Part shown: positions 18,060 through 26,801 of the stretch, piece after piece
Layout: each line of letters opens with the position of its first letter
Numbering within the stretch: the stretch's first letter is position 1
Assembly (NCBI GenBank): GCA_029782025.1
Contig: JAKOVR010000143.1
Coordinates: 1 to 64,000 of the forward strand
Origin: Actinomycetes bacterium
GTDB lineage: Bacteria > Actinomycetota > Acidimicrobiia > Acidimicrobiales > Acidimicrobilacustridaceae
Direction of reading: 5' to 3'
DNA: 64,000 bases
The notes under the pieces: generated by a model
The model's input: only the letters and a program-made list of their open reading frames with translations
Databases searched by the model: none
Told to the model about the DNA's origin: nothing
Program-made: the position numbers and the translations under genes

Positions 18060-19250
18060 GTGCCCGAAGCAGATCTCCGACGGCCGCCGGTTGCGGCCGA
18101 ACCCAACCAGGCCGACCAGCCGATGCGGCTCTACTGCACCAGCCGGCAGGAGATCGTGCCCTTCACGCCGGGGCCCACGGTGCTCATGTACACGTGCGGC
18201 ATCACGCCGTACGACGCCACCCATCTGGGGCACGCCGCCACGTACGTGACCTACGACGTGCTCCAGCGGCGGCTGCGCGACCGGGGGCACGACACGCGCT
18301 GCGTCCGCAACGTCACCGACGTCGACGACGACCTGCTCCGCAAGGCGCGGGAGCTCGGCGTCCACTACCTCGACCTGGCGGCAGCCGAGACGGCCCGCTT
18401 CGACAGCGACATGGAGGCCCTCGACGTGGTCGAGTGCTGGAGCGAGCCGCGGGCCACCTCGGCCATCGCCGACATCCGCGGCTTCATCGGCATGGTGCTC
18501 GACCGGGGCCACGCCTACGTGCGGGGTGGGGCCGTGTACTTCGACGTGAGTTCCTTCCCGGGCTTCGGGCAGGTGAGCCACATGAGCCGCGACGACATGC
18601 TGCGCTACGCGGCCGAGCGGGGCGGCAACGTCGAGGATCCCAACAAGGACGACCCGCTCGACTTCGTCCTGTGGCAGCCCTCGCTGCCCGACGAACCGGC
18701 GTGGGAGTCGCTGTGGGGCCCGGGCCGGCCGGGCTGGCACATCGAGTGCTCCGCCCTCGCCCTCCGCGAGCTCGACACCACGATCGACCTCCACGGCGGC
18801 GGCGGCGATCTGATCTTCCCCCACCACGAGTGCGAGGCGGCCCAGTCCGAGGCGGCCACCGGTGTGCCCTTCGTGCGCCACTGGATGCACCAGGCGATGG
18901 TGCGCATGGACGGCGAGAAGATGTCGAAGAGCCTCGGCAACCTGGTGTTCGTGAGCGAGCTGCGCAAGACCTTCGACACGCGCGCCATCCGCCTCGCCAT
19001 CGTGTCGCACCACTACCGGGATTCGTGGGAGTGGAACGACTCGATCATGCCCGCGGCTGCGCAGCGCCTCGAGCGGTGGCAGGCGGCGTCCGGGCCCTCC
19101 TCGGTGGAGAGCGAGTCCGCCCTGGCCGCCGTCCGGGCGGCGCTCGACGACGACCTCGACACCCCCGCCGCCGTGTCGGCCATCGATGCCGCGGCCGACG
19201 CCGGCGAGGGCGTCCGCCTGGCCGCACGCCTGCTCGGCGTCGGGCTGTAG
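18060..19250 (+). CDS. mshC: Cysteine:1D-myo-inosityl 2-amino-2-deoxy-glucopyranoside ligase (mycothiol synthesis)
   Basis: A 396-residue class I synthetase-fold ligase that joins cysteine to GlcN-inositol with ATP, the third step of mycothiol synthesis. The N-terminal signature CGITPYDATHLGHAATY (46-62) is that of MshC and differs from the CGPTVYD-type signature of cysteinyl-tRNA synthetase. HLGH (55-58) and KMSKS (285-289) are the ATP motifs. C46, C228 and the HH/E of FPHHECE form the likely zinc and cysteine site. The chain lacks the C-terminal tRNA-binding domain, again as in MshC. The GTG start is supported by the TAGCCT box; an ATG at 18123 is a weaker option. Confidence 0.88.
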   Translation: MPEADLRRPPVAAEPNQADQPMRLYCTSRQEIVPFTPGPTVLMYTCGITPYDATHLGHAATYVTYDVLQRRLRDRGHDTRCVRNVTDVDDDLLRKARELGVHYLDLAAAETARFDSDMEALDVVECWSEPRATSAIADIRGFIGMVLDRGHAYVRGGAVYFDVSSFPGFGQVSHMSRDDMLRYAAERGGNVEDPNKDDPLDFVLWQPSLPDEPAWESLWGPGRPGWHIECSALALRELDTTIDLHGGGGDLIFPHHECEAAQSEAATGVPFVRHWMHQAMVRMDGEKMSKSLGNLVFVSELRKTFDTRAIRLAIVSHHYRDSWEWNDSIMPAAAQRLERWQAASGPSSVESESALAAVRAALDDDLDTPAAVSAIDAAADAGEGVRLAARLLGVGL

Positions 19251-19253
19251 TGT
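19248..19253 (+). promoter_or_regulatory. TAGTGT -10 box for the acyltransferase gene, overlapping the mshC stop codon
   Basis: The mshC stop TAG is the first half of the box, which ends 8 bases before the ATG at 19262. Confidence 0.4.
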
Positions 19254-19261
19254 TCGGCCCG

Positions 19262-19972
19262 ATGGGAGATCGGGATGCCGGACAACTGCACGAGGTGGCC
19301 AAGGCCGTGCTCCGGCCGGTGTTCACCTTCTTCACCCGGGTCAAGGTGCAGGGCCAGGAGCACGTCCCGACCACCGGTGGCGCGCTGATCTGCCCGAACC
19401 ACGTGTCGGTCCTCGACTCGTTCTTCCTCCCGGCCGCCCTCGAGCGTCGGATCACCTACGTGGGCAAGGCCGAGTACCTCGACTCCTGGAAGACCAAGTA
19501 CCTGTTCCCGGCCATGGGCATGATCCCCATCGACCGCTCGGGGGGCGACGCGTCCCGGGCGGCGCTCGACGCCGCGGCGTCGGTGCTCGAACGGGGTGAG
19601 CTCTTCGGCATCTACCCCGAGGGCACCCGGTCGCGCAGCGGCAAGCTCCACAAGGGCCACACCGGAGCCGCCCGCCTCGCGCTGCGGACGGGATGCCCGA
19701 TCATCCCGGTGGGGATCCAGGGCACCGTCGACATCATGCCACCGGACGCCAAGGTGCCCAAGCTGTTCGGCTACGTCCGGCTCCGCTTCGGTCGGCCCAT
19801 CGACGTCAAGCGGTACGTCGACCGGCCCGACGACCGGCTGGTGCTGCGCCAGATCACCGACGAGCTGATGTACGAGATCCGCGAGCTCTCGGGTCAGGAG
19901 TACGTCGACGAGTACGCCACCAAGAAGAGCGAGGCGCTCCCGGCCGAGACCGCGGTCATCCGTTCGGCCTGA
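19262..19972 (+). CDS. 1-acyl-sn-glycerol-3-phosphate acyltransferase (PlsC family)
   Basis: A 236-residue membrane-associated acyltransferase that adds the second acyl chain to lysophosphatidate on the way to phospholipids. The catalytic NHVSVLDS (N46, H47, D52), the substrate motif around YLFPAMGMIPIDRSGG, and PEGTRSRSGKLHKGHTG (119-135) are complete. The C-terminal 30 residues are charged and specific to this protein. It lies 11 bases after mshC. Phospholipid supply fits the pgsA/PIM genes some 6 kb downstream. Confidence 0.88.
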   Translation: MGDRDAGQLHEVAKAVLRPVFTFFTRVKVQGQEHVPTTGGALICPNHVSVLDSFFLPAALERRITYVGKAEYLDSWKTKYLFPAMGMIPIDRSGGDASRAALDAAASVLERGELFGIYPEGTRSRSGKLHKGHTGAARLALRTGCPIIPVGIQGTVDIMPPDAKVPKLFGYVRLRFGRPIDVKRYVDRPDDRLVLRQITDELMYEIRELSGQEYVDEYATKKSEALPAETAVIRSA

Positions 19973-19981
19973 GGCGGGTGG

Positions 19982-19987
19982 TACCCT
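19982..19987 (+). promoter_or_regulatory. TACCCT -10 box upstream of the binding-protein gene
   Basis: TACCCT is followed by a leader of about 40 bases that ends with GGAAGGGG (20021-20028) before the ATG at 20035, so this gene would have a normal leadered transcript. Confidence 0.35.
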
Positions 19988-20034
19988 CGGGCTCCGAGGC
20001 GGTTACGGCGGAACACCGAGGGAAGGGGTGCCGC

Positions 20035-21672
20035 ATGCGCAAGACCCTGCTGTTGATCGTGGCCGCGGCTGCGCTGGTCGTGGCCCTGCCGGGGTGTTCG
20101 AAGTCGAACGACGCCGTCGGCAACGCCGGGGGCGCCACGTCGACCACCGGCCAGCCCCGATCCGGGGGCACGCTCGTCGTGGGGCTGACGGGTGAATCGT
20201 CGGGTTGGTCGCCCCAGGCCGACCGGTGGGGTCCCGGGCCCATCGCCGTGGCCCGAGCCATCTTCGACCCGCTCGTCGTCACCGGGGAGGACGGCCAGCT
20301 CCATCCCTGGCTGGCCGAGTCGTTCGAGTCGCAGGACAAGAACAAGACCTGGCTGATCAAGGTGCGCAAGGGGATCTCGTTCACCAACGGGGAGCCGGTC
20401 GACGGCCACGCCGTGGTGTTCAACCTCGGCGTCTACAAGAAGTCCGCGCTCACGGCGTTCGCCTTCCAGCCCGTCACCGACATCAGCAAGGTCGACGACT
20501 ACACGGCCAAGGTCACCCTCGACCAGGAGTGGGCCAACTTCCCGGCCCTGTTCACGGGCCAGGCCGGGTTCATCGTCGCCCCCGAGATGCTCCGCAACGA
20601 GGACCACGCCCACCCCATCGGGTCCGGGCCGTTCAAGATGCAGGACTGGACCCCCGACAACAAGTTCGTCGCCGTCAAGAACCCCAACTACTGGCGGAAG
20701 GACGCGGCGGGTCGCCCGCTCCCGTACCTCGATCAGGTGACCTTCAAGCCGATGCCGGACGCCAGCTCCCGGATGGCGGCGTTGAAGGCGGGCGACATCG
20801 ACATGCTCACCGACAACTCGCCCGGCGCGCTGGCCAAGGTGGTCAAGGGCGAGGTCCCGGCCGGGTTCAACGCCATCATCGACGAATCCGAGGGCGACGA
20901 GGAGGTGCTGATCATCAACTGCCAGACCGGGCCGACCGCCGACGAGGGTCTGCGCAAGGCCCTGCTGCTCGCCACCGACCGCAAGCAGATCTCGGCCATC
21001 TACGAGGACGCGTTCGACATCGCCGACGGTCCGTTCACGAAGAAGTCGCCCTGGTACAGCGACGCCGGCTACCCGGAGCCGGACATGGCCAAGGCCAAGG
21101 CGCTGGTCGACGCGTGGAAGGCCAAGAACGGCGGCGCCGCACCCAAGATCAACATCGCCGTCATCGGTACGGCCGACGGCCTCCAGCTCGGGCAGGCCCT
21201 CCAATCGATGTGGCGGGGCGCCGGCTTCGAGGTCGGGGTCGACTCCCAGGAGGAGACCAAGTTCTCGGGCACCGTCGTCGGTGGCCAGTTCAACGTCCTG
21301 ATGTTCCAGTTCTGGAACGGCGAGGACCCCGACATCAACTACCACTTCTGGACCGGCAAGAACGTCGGCCCGGAGGGCGGGATCTCGCTCAACTTCCCCC
21401 GGTGGACCAACGCCGAGACCGACGCCGCGCTCAACGCCGGCCGGGCCGAGACCGACCCGGCCAAGCGCAAGGCCGACTACGCCACGGTGTGGAAGCAGTG
21501 GGCCGAGCACGTGCCCTACATCTACCTCTTCCACGCCAAGTGGGCGGTGCTGGCCCGCACCGGCGTGCACGGCATCGACGAGGTCAACATGCCCGACGGG
21601 AAGGGCGAGGCCCAGCCCCTGACCTGGGGCACGTTCAACCTGTCGAACACCTGGGTCGAGACCACGAAGTAG
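20035..21672 (+). CDS. ABC transporter substrate-binding lipoprotein, family 5 (oligopeptide/dipeptide type)
   Basis: A 545-residue periplasm-side binding protein. The signal peptide ends LVVALPGC with Cys21 lipidated, followed by a Gly/Ser/Thr linker. Family-5 features include LVVGLTGESSGWSP, a WLAESFESQDKNKTWLIKVRKGI-like block (residues about 96-117), FTNGEPVDGHAVVFNL and RKALLLATDRKQI. It probably binds a peptide or similar solute. No permease or ATPase gene of a peptide transporter adjoins it, so it is an orphan binding protein. A strong GGAAGGGG ribosome site precedes the ATG. Confidence 0.88.
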   Translation: MRKTLLLIVAAAALVVALPGCSKSNDAVGNAGGATSTTGQPRSGGTLVVGLTGESSGWSPQADRWGPGPIAVARAIFDPLVVTGEDGQLHPWLAESFESQDKNKTWLIKVRKGISFTNGEPVDGHAVVFNLGVYKKSALTAFAFQPVTDISKVDDYTAKVTLDQEWANFPALFTGQAGFIVAPEMLRNEDHAHPIGSGPFKMQDWTPDNKFVAVKNPNYWRKDAAGRPLPYLDQVTFKPMPDASSRMAALKAGDIDMLTDNSPGALAKVVKGEVPAGFNAIIDESEGDEEVLIINCQTGPTADEGLRKALLLATDRKQISAIYEDAFDIADGPFTKKSPWYSDAGYPEPDMAKAKALVDAWKAKNGGAAPKINIAVIGTADGLQLGQALQSMWRGAGFEVGVDSQEETKFSGTVVGGQFNVLMFQFWNGEDPDINYHFWTGKNVGPEGGISLNFPRWTNAETDAALNAGRAETDPAKRKADYATVWKQWAEHVPYIYLFHAKWAVLARTGVHGIDEVNMPDGKGEAQPLTWGTFNLSNTWVETTK

Positions 21673-21707
21673 CACGAACCGGCTTCGGGGGCGTCGCGGC
21701 CGCTGGG

Positions 21708-21713
21708 TAGCAT
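21708..21713 (+). promoter_or_regulatory. TAGCAT -10 box for thrS
   Basis: TAGCAT ends 9 bases before the ATG at 21723. No T-box leader or other riboswitch fits in the 50-base gap. Confidence 0.4.
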
Positions 21714-21722
21714 CGGCCGCCT

Positions 21723-23669
21723 ATGGCAGACGAGATCACGATCACCCTCCCCGATGGCGCGACCAGGCAGCTCCCGGCCGGCGCCACCGGCACCGATCTC
21801 GCCGCTGCGATCGGCCCCAAGCTGGCCAAGGCCGCCCTCGTCGTGGCGGTCGACGGCCAGCTCGCCGATCTGTCCGCCCCGCTGCCCGACGGCGCCACCG
21901 TGGCCGTGGTCACCGCCGACTCCGACGCCGGGCGGGAGGTGCTGCGCCACTCCACCAGCCACGTGCTGGCCCAGGCGGTCACGGCGCTGTTCCCCGGGGC
22001 GCGCTACGCCATCGGCCCGGCCATCGAGCACGGCTTCTACTACGACTTCGAGCTGCCCGGCGGCCAGACCTTCTCCGATGCCGACCTCGAGGCCATCGAC
22101 GCCAAGATGCGCGAGATCGTCGCCGCCGACCAGCCCTTCGTGCGGGGGGTGGCCACGATGGCCGAGGGCCTCGAGCTCTTCGCCGACCAGCCCTACAAGC
22201 GCGAGATCATCGAGAAGGTCGACGCCTCGGAGGTGGCCGGCGACGGCACCGTGAGCACCTACCGCAACACCGACGCCTTCGTCGACCTGTGCCTCGGCCC
22301 CCACGTGCCGTCGACCAGCCGGCTCGGTCACTTCAAGCTCATGAAGGTGGCCGGTGCCTACTGGCGGGGCAACGAGAAGGGCCCCATGCTCCAGCGGATC
22401 TACGGCACGGCGTGGGAGTCCAAGAAGGCGCTCGACGCCCACCTCCACATGCTCGAGGAGGCCGAGAAGCGCGACCACCGCCGCCTCGGCGTGGAGCTCG
22501 ACCTGTTCTCCTTCCCCGAGGAGATCGGGTCCGGGCTCGCCGTGTTCCACCCGAAGGGCGGGATCGTGCGCCGCCTGATGGAGGACTACAGCCGTGCGCG
22601 CCACGAGGCCGCCGACTACGAGTTCGTGTACTCGCCCCACATCACCCGGGCGAATCTGTTCGAGACGAGCGGGCACCTCGACTGGTACGCCGACGGCATG
22701 TACCCGCCCATGGAGCTCGACGGGGGCACCGACTACTACCTCAAGCCGATGAACTGCCCGTTCCACATCCTGATCTTCAGGAGCCGGCAGCGCTCGTACC
22801 GGGAGCTGCCACTGCGGCTGTTCGAGTTCGGCACGGTGTACCGCTACGAGAAGAGCGGCGTCGTCCACGGGCTGACGCGGGGCCGGGGCTTCACCCAGGA
22901 CGACGCCCACATCTTCACCACCAAGGAGCAGATGGTCGAGGAGCTCCAGGGCCTCCTCGTCTTCGTGCTCGACCTGCTGCGCGACTACGGCCTCGACGAC
23001 TTCTACCTCGAGCTGTCCACCAAGCCCGAGACCAAGGCCGTCGGCACCGACGAGGAGTGGGCCGAGGCCACCGAAGCGCTGCGGTCGGTGGCCGAGGCGA
23101 TGGAGCTCGACTTGGTCCTCGACGAAGGGGGCGGAGCGTTCTACGGGCCCAAGATCTCGGTGCAGGCCCGCGATGCCATCGGCCGCACGTGGCAGATGTC
23201 CACCATCCAGGTCGACTTCCAGCTGCCCCAGCGCTTCGAGCTCGAGTACGTCGGCCGCGACGGCGGCCGCCACCGCCCGATCATGATCCACCGCGCCCTC
23301 TTCGGGTCGATCGAACGGTTCTTCGCGGTGCTGGTGGAGCACTACGCCGGCGCCTTCCCGGCCTGGCTGGCCCCGGTGCAGGTGCGGGTGCTCCCCGTCC
23401 GCGACGACCACGAGCCCTATGCCGCCGACGTGGTGCGGCGCCTCCGCGACGCCGGGTTCCGGGCCGACAGCGTCCGCGCCGACGAGCCGCTGGGCGGCCG
23501 CATCCGCAAGGCCAAGCTCGAGAAGCTCCCCTATGTCCTCGTGGTCGGCGACGACGACATGGCCGCCGGCACGGCCGGCGTCAACCCCCGCGGCGGCGAC
23601 GTGGAGCGGGGCGTCACGATCGACGCCTTCGTCGAGCGCCTCGCCGCCGACGTGGCGGCGCACCGGTGA
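21723..23669 (+). CDS. thrS: Threonyl-tRNA synthetase
   Basis: A full-length 648-residue class II synthetase that charges tRNA-Thr. It has an N-terminal TGS domain (residues 1-60), the editing domain starting with [11 protein letters not shown], the catalytic core with [13 protein letters not shown] (zinc Cys and His), [26 protein letters not shown], and a C-terminal anticodon-binding domain ([15 protein letters not shown] onward). It opens the conserved actinobacterial thrS-HIT-pgsA-patA-pimA neighbourhood. Its TGA stop overlaps the GTG of a lipoprotein gene that is not usually part of this cluster. Confidence 0.97.
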   Translation: MADEITITLPDGATRQLPAGATGTDLAAAIGPKLAKAALVVAVDGQLADLSAPLPDGATVAVVTADSDAGREVLRHSTSHVLAQAVTALFPGARYAIGPAIEHGFYYDFELPGGQTFSDADLEAIDAKMREIVAADQPFVRGVATMAEGLELFADQPYKREIIEKVDASEVAGDGTVSTYRNTDAFVDLCLGPHVPSTSRLGHFKLMKVAGAYWRGNEKGPMLQRIYGTAWESKKALDAHLHMLEEAEKRDHRRLGVELDLFSFPEEIGSGLAVFHPKGGIVRRLMEDYSRARHEAADYEFVYSPHITRANLFETSGHLDWYADGMYPPMELDGGTDYYLKPMNCPFHILIFRSRQRSYRELPLRLFEFGTVYRYEKSGVVHGLTRGRGFTQDDAHIFTTKEQMVEELQGLLVFVLDLLRDYGLDDFYLELSTKPETKAVGTDEEWAEATEALRSVAEAMELDLVLDEGGGAFYGPKISVQARDAIGRTWQMSTIQVDFQLPQRFELEYVGRDGGRHRPIMIHRALFGSIERFFAVLVEHYAGAFPAWLAPVQVRVLPVRDDHEPYAADVVRRLRDAGFRADSVRADEPLGGRIRKAKLEKLPYVLVVGDDDMAAGTAGVNPRGGDVERGVTIDAFVERLAADVAAHR

Positions 23670-24409
23670 GCCTCGGACGCCGCTGGGCGCGGCCGATCGG
23701 GTTCGCGTCCGGCCTGCTGTCCGCCGCGGTGCTCGCGAGCTGCGGGAGCACCGCCGGGTCCTCGGCTGGTGGGGGAGGGGCGCCGGCGGCGTCCGCCAAC
23801 GCGGCCGCGGCGGCGGGAACTTCGGCGCCGGCGGCCACGCAGGAGACGCCCTTTTGCGCCGAGGCGGCGCGCTACTGGAGTGCCCGTCCCGAGGTGGCGC
23901 CGTCCACCACGCCGAGCACCACCAAACAGCAGGGGGTCGCCGACGCCGAACGATTCCTCGCCAGCGCACCGGACGAGATCAAGAGCGACCTGTCGCCGCT
24001 CGTCGAGCTGTACCGGTCGGAATCCAACGGCGCGTCGCCGGCCCGGTCCGCCATCGCCGAAGCGCTGGCGCGGTACGAGAAGGTTGCGGCGTACGCGGCG
24101 ACGCATTGCCCCGCGGGTGCGCCGTACTTCGCCTGCGCGACGCCGATGCAGCTGTTCGAGGGAGTCGGCGGCTTCGATCCGTCGGGCCGGAACGTGACCA
24201 CCACCCAGAAGGCCTATGAGGGGGCGTCGCCCGAAGATGCGGCGGCCCGCGCGCCGGCGGCGGTCGGGTCCCGCACCGAGCTGAGCCGGACGGCGAGCGA
24301 GGTGGTGTTCGTGTGGAAGGACGACTCGGGCCGCGTCACCCAGCGCATGATCGTGACGAGGACCGGGTCGGGTTGGTCGGTCGGGCCGCGCACGGCCTGC
24401 CGGCGCTGA
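23666..24409 (+). CDS. Putative lipoprotein of unknown function, coupled to thrS
   Basis: I do not recognise this 247-residue protein. The N-terminus has two Arg, a hydrophobic stretch and the lipobox VLASC (Cys26), then a low-complexity Ala/Gly/Ser linker. The globular part (about residues 55-247) begins with FCAEAARYW, a start often seen in exported actinobacterial helical proteins, and holds three further Cys before a fourth near the C-terminus. It starts at the GTG of a GTGA overlap with the thrS stop, so its translation is coupled to a tRNA synthetase. The next gene (HIT) follows 11 bases later. Confidence 0.7.
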   Translation: MSLGRRWARPIGFASGLLSAAVLASCGSTAGSSAGGGGAPAASANAAAAAGTSAPAATQETPFCAEAARYWSARPEVAPSTTPSTTKQQGVADAERFLASAPDEIKSDLSPLVELYRSESNGASPARSAIAEALARYEKVAAYAATHCPAGAPYFACATPMQLFEGVGGFDPSGRNVTTTQKAYEGASPEDAAARAPAAVGSRTELSRTASEVVFVWKDDSGRVTQRMIVTRTGSGWSVGPRTACRR

Positions 24410-24420
24410 GAGGAACACCG

Positions 24421-24936
24421 GTGAGCCTCGACCACCTCTGGGCCGGCTGGCGCAGCGCCTACATCCAGCAGGTCACCAACGACGACTCGGTGCTGGCGCC
24501 CGACGCGTCGGGCTCGCTGTTCGAGCGGATCCTCGGGTCGGGCCGACCCGACGAGGAGACCTTCATCGTGCACCGGGGCGAGACCTGCTTCGTGATCCTC
24601 AACGCCTACCCGTACACCAACGGCCACGTGCTGGTGCTGCCCAACCGGGCCGAGCCGGCGCTGAGCGGGTTGGGCCGGGAGGAGCACACCGAGCTCTGGG
24701 AGCTGGTCACGGCGTCGGTGTCGGCCATCACGGCGGCCTACCGATGCGACGGGGTGAACGTCGGGATGAACCTCGGCCGGGCCGGCGGCGCCGGCGTGCC
24801 CGACCACCTCCACGTGCACTGCCTGCCCCGCTGGGACGGCGACACCAACTTCATGACCGCCATCGCCGAGACGAGGGTGCTGCCCGAGACGCTGGGGCAG
24901 AGCTGGGCCAAGCTCCGCGCGGCCTGGCCCCGCTGA
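24421..24936 (+). CDS. HIT domain protein (diadenosine tetraphosphate phosphorylase-like)
   Basis: A 171-residue nucleotide hydrolase or transferase with the histidine-triad motif HLHVHCLP (H129, H131, H133) and the preceding NVGMNLGRAGGAGVPD block. The tail WDGDTNFMTAIAETRVLPETL matches the actinobacterial group next to pgsA (Rv2613c in M. tuberculosis), shown in that organism to be an Ap4A phosphorylase. The GTG start has GAGAGGAA upstream. It is syntenic with the mycobacterial order thrS-HIT-pgsA-patA-pimA. Confidence 0.88.
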   Translation: MSLDHLWAGWRSAYIQQVTNDDSVLAPDASGSLFERILGSGRPDEETFIVHRGETCFVILNAYPYTNGHVLVLPNRAEPALSGLGREEHTELWELVTASVSAITAAYRCDGVNVGMNLGRAGGAGVPDHLHVHCLPRWDGDTNFMTAIAETRVLPETLGQSWAKLRAAWPR

Positions 24937-24947
24937 GGCGGCCCCGC

Positions 24948-24953
24948 TACCGT
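24948..24953 (+). promoter_or_regulatory. TACCGT -10 box for the membrane protein at 24962
   Basis: TACCGT ends 8 bases before the ATG at 24962. Confidence 0.4.
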
Positions 24954-24961
24954 CGCCCCCG

Positions 24962-25465
24962 ATGCCCGACGACGCCCCCCTCTCCGAGGACCAGATCCGC
25001 GACGCGCTGCCCGCCGACCTCGACGCCGCCGGGTACGTCGGGCCCTACCTGTTCCCCAACAACAACCGGCGCCGGATCCCCGCGGTGCTCTACTGGGTCG
25101 TCGCCGCGCTGTGCATCGGGTTGTGGGCCACCCAGCGCGACGGCGGCTCGGCCCTGGTCAACAGCGGGTTCCTGTGGGCCGGCATCGGTCTGGCCGCCCT
25201 CGGCGTCTACAGCTTCGCCGCCGGCTGGGACCTCGCCGTCGACGAGCGCGACGCGCTGGTCGCCGCCGTCGCCCAGGTGGGGTTCCCGGTGGGCCACGCG
25301 TCGGCCCAGATGGGGTGGCGGGGCATCCGGAGCCGCCCGACCTGGCGCCTCCTGCTCTACTCGGCCGAGAACCCGCCCGAGAAGCGCGGCCTGGTGCTGA
25401 TCGACGGCGTCGACGGGTCCGTGGTCGAGTGGTTCGTCGAGGACAACCCCGAAGACTGGAGCTGA
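24962..25465 (+). CDS. Conserved-looking membrane protein, function unknown
   Basis: A 167-residue protein with an acidic N-terminus, two hydrophobic segments (about 41-57 and 68-88) and a C-terminal domain of about 75 residues rich in Trp and acidic residues, ending SVVEWFVEDNPEDWS. I cannot assign a family. It sits inside the thrS-pgsA cluster and has its own promoter-like box. It converges with the next gene across a 12-base gap. Confidence 0.65.
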   Translation: MPDDAPLSEDQIRDALPADLDAAGYVGPYLFPNNNRRRIPAVLYWVVAALCIGLWATQRDGGSALVNSGFLWAGIGLAALGVYSFAAGWDLAVDERDALVAAVAQVGFPVGHASAQMGWRGIRSRPTWRLLLYSAENPPEKRGLVLIDGVDGSVVEWFVEDNPEDWS

Positions 25466-25477
25466 GGCCGGACCGGC

Positions 25478-25990
25478 TCAGCGCCGGGACGCGGCCATCG
25501 CCGCCTCGGCCCGGTGGAGATCGTCGGCCACGGTGCGCACGGCCTCCCGCAGCACGTCGAGTGCCGTGACGGTGGCGGCCGAGCCCGCCACGGAGCCGGT
25601 GCGGCGCCAGTCCCGCCCGCCGAGCTTCCCCGCGGCGTCGGCCAGCTCGGTGGCGTCGTCGTCGAGCTCGGTGAGGGCGTCGGCCACCCCACCCACGATC
25701 GCCTGTTCCCAGTGGCGGGCCGCCGGGTCCATCACGCCGGGGTGGAGCACCGGGTCGTCGGTGTAGACGATCTGGTGGAGCGCCCGGCCGGCCACGCCGA
25801 GGGTGCGGACGGCGTCGACGAGCAGGTCGAGGGCGCTGTGGCCATCGGGGCCGGCCCGCAGGGCCAGGGCGTCGACGCCGTCGGGATCGTCGGGGAGGGG
25901 GCCGAGCACGGCCCGGAACCGGCGGGGATAGGAGCGCAGGGCGACGACGGCGTCGCCCGGGGGGAGCTGAGACACATCGGGCCCGGTCAT
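25478..25990 (-). CDS. DinB/mycothiol-dependent maleylpyruvate isomerase-like helical protein
   Basis: A 170-residue, mainly helical protein resembling DinB-like four-helix proteins: FRAVLGPLPDDPDG near the N-terminus, GHSALDLLVDAVRTLGVAGRALHQIV as a long helix, and a C-terminal helical pair. The usual His triad that binds metal is not obvious, so enzymatic activity is doubtful. The start at 25990 is set by a TAGGGT box 7 bases upstream. Members of this fold often work with mycothiol, which this genome can apparently make, but no direct link is visible. Confidence 0.5.
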   Translation of the reverse strand: MTGPDVSQLPPGDAVVALRSYPRRFRAVLGPLPDDPDGVDALALRAGPDGHSALDLLVDAVRTLGVAGRALHQIVYTDDPVLHPGVMDPAARHWEQAIVGGVADALTELDDDATELADAAGKLGGRDWRRTGSVAGSAATVTALDVLREAVRTVADDLHRAEAAMAASRR

Positions 25991-25997
25991 CCCTGCC

Positions 25998-26003
25998 ACC
26001 CTA
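25998..26003 (-). promoter_or_regulatory. TAGGGT -10 box, leaderless, for the DinB-like gene
   Basis: On the reverse strand TAGGGT is followed by 7 bases and the ATG at 25990. Confidence 0.5.
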
Positions 26004-26067
26004 CGGGCCGCGCGGTACCGTCACGCATGTCACAGCGCCCTGCTGGTTCGGGCTATCAATCAGCTGT

Positions 26068-26073
26068 TAGCCT
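26068..26073 (+). promoter_or_regulatory. TAGCCT -10 box upstream of pgsA
   Basis: TAGCCT is followed by about 29 bases, including a CAGGAG ribosome site, before the ATG at 26103. The surrounding 26030-26080 is AT-richer than average. A second box, TACCGT at 26016-26021, lies farther upstream. Confidence 0.4.
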
Positions 26074-26102
26074 GTAGCAAGCACCCCGCGTCAGGAGTAC
26101 GA

Positions 26103-26795
26103 ATGATCGACGGTCGCTTCCGGGCCACGTTCGAGAAGAGCATCCGGCCGGTCGGCTCCAAGATCCGCAAGACCGGCATCACCGCCGACCATCTCACCGC
26201 CTTCGGCGGGGCCATGGCCATCGGCGTGTGCCTGTCCTTCGGCTTCGGGAACCTGCCCCTCGCGTTCCTGTTCGGGGTGTTCTCGGCCGTACCCGACGTG
26301 CTCGACGGTGCGGTAGCCAAGGCCTCCGGGACCGCCTCCCCCCGCGGCGCCTTCTTCGACTCGGTCGTCGACCGGGTGTCCGACGCCCTCATCCTCATCG
26401 GTGTGGCCTGGTACTTCTCCAACACCCACGGTGGGAACTGGGCGCTGCTGCCGATGGCCGTCCTCGCCGCCAGCATGCTGATCTCCTACGAGCGGGCCCG
26501 GGCCGAGTCGCTCGGCTTCGATGCCCGCGGGGGCCTGATGGAGCGGGCCGAGCGGCTGATCCTCCTCGGGCTCGGCGCCCTCTTCCCGGTGCTGCTGGTC
26601 CCGATCCTCGTGCTGATGCTCGTCCTGACCCTCGTCACCGCGGGCCAGCGCTTCGCCAAGGTCTGGCACCAGGCCAGCGCCGGCCGTCCGCTCTCGGAGG
26701 GCAGCCGTCGGCGTCAGGCCCGGCGTCGGCAGGCCCGCCAGAGCCGTGCCCTGCGCCGCGGCGACGGCGTGAGGGTGCGCCGCCCGCGGACCTGA
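26103..26795 (+). CDS. pgsA: CDP-alcohol phosphatidyltransferase (phosphatidylinositol phosphate synthase-like)
   Basis: A 230-residue membrane enzyme that should condense CDP-diacylglycerol with inositol phosphate, the entry step to phosphatidylinositol and PIMs. The CDP-alcohol motif is present as D65, D68, G69, A72, G82, D86 and D90 (sequence PDVLDGAVAKASG ... GAFFDSVVDR), but the usual Arg after A72 is Lys73. Several transmembrane segments follow, ending with an Arg-rich tail. The position between HIT and patA supports the PI role. The Lys substitution is conservative and activity is still expected. Confidence 0.88.
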   Translation: MIDGRFRATFEKSIRPVGSKIRKTGITADHLTAFGGAMAIGVCLSFGFGNLPLAFLFGVFSAVPDVLDGAVAKASGTASPRGAFFDSVVDRVSDALILIGVAWYFSNTHGGNWALLPMAVLAASMLISYERARAESLGFDARGGLMERAERLILLGLGALFPVLLVPILVLMLVLTLVTAGQRFAKVWHQASAGRPLSEGSRRRQARRRQARQSRALRRGDGVRVRRPRT

Positions 26796-26801
26796 TCCGG
26801 C

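Noticed and set aside
18060-19250. Annotation as cysteinyl-tRNA synthetase
   Set aside because: The CGITPYDATHLGHAATY signature and the lack of a C-terminal tRNA-binding domain fit MshC.
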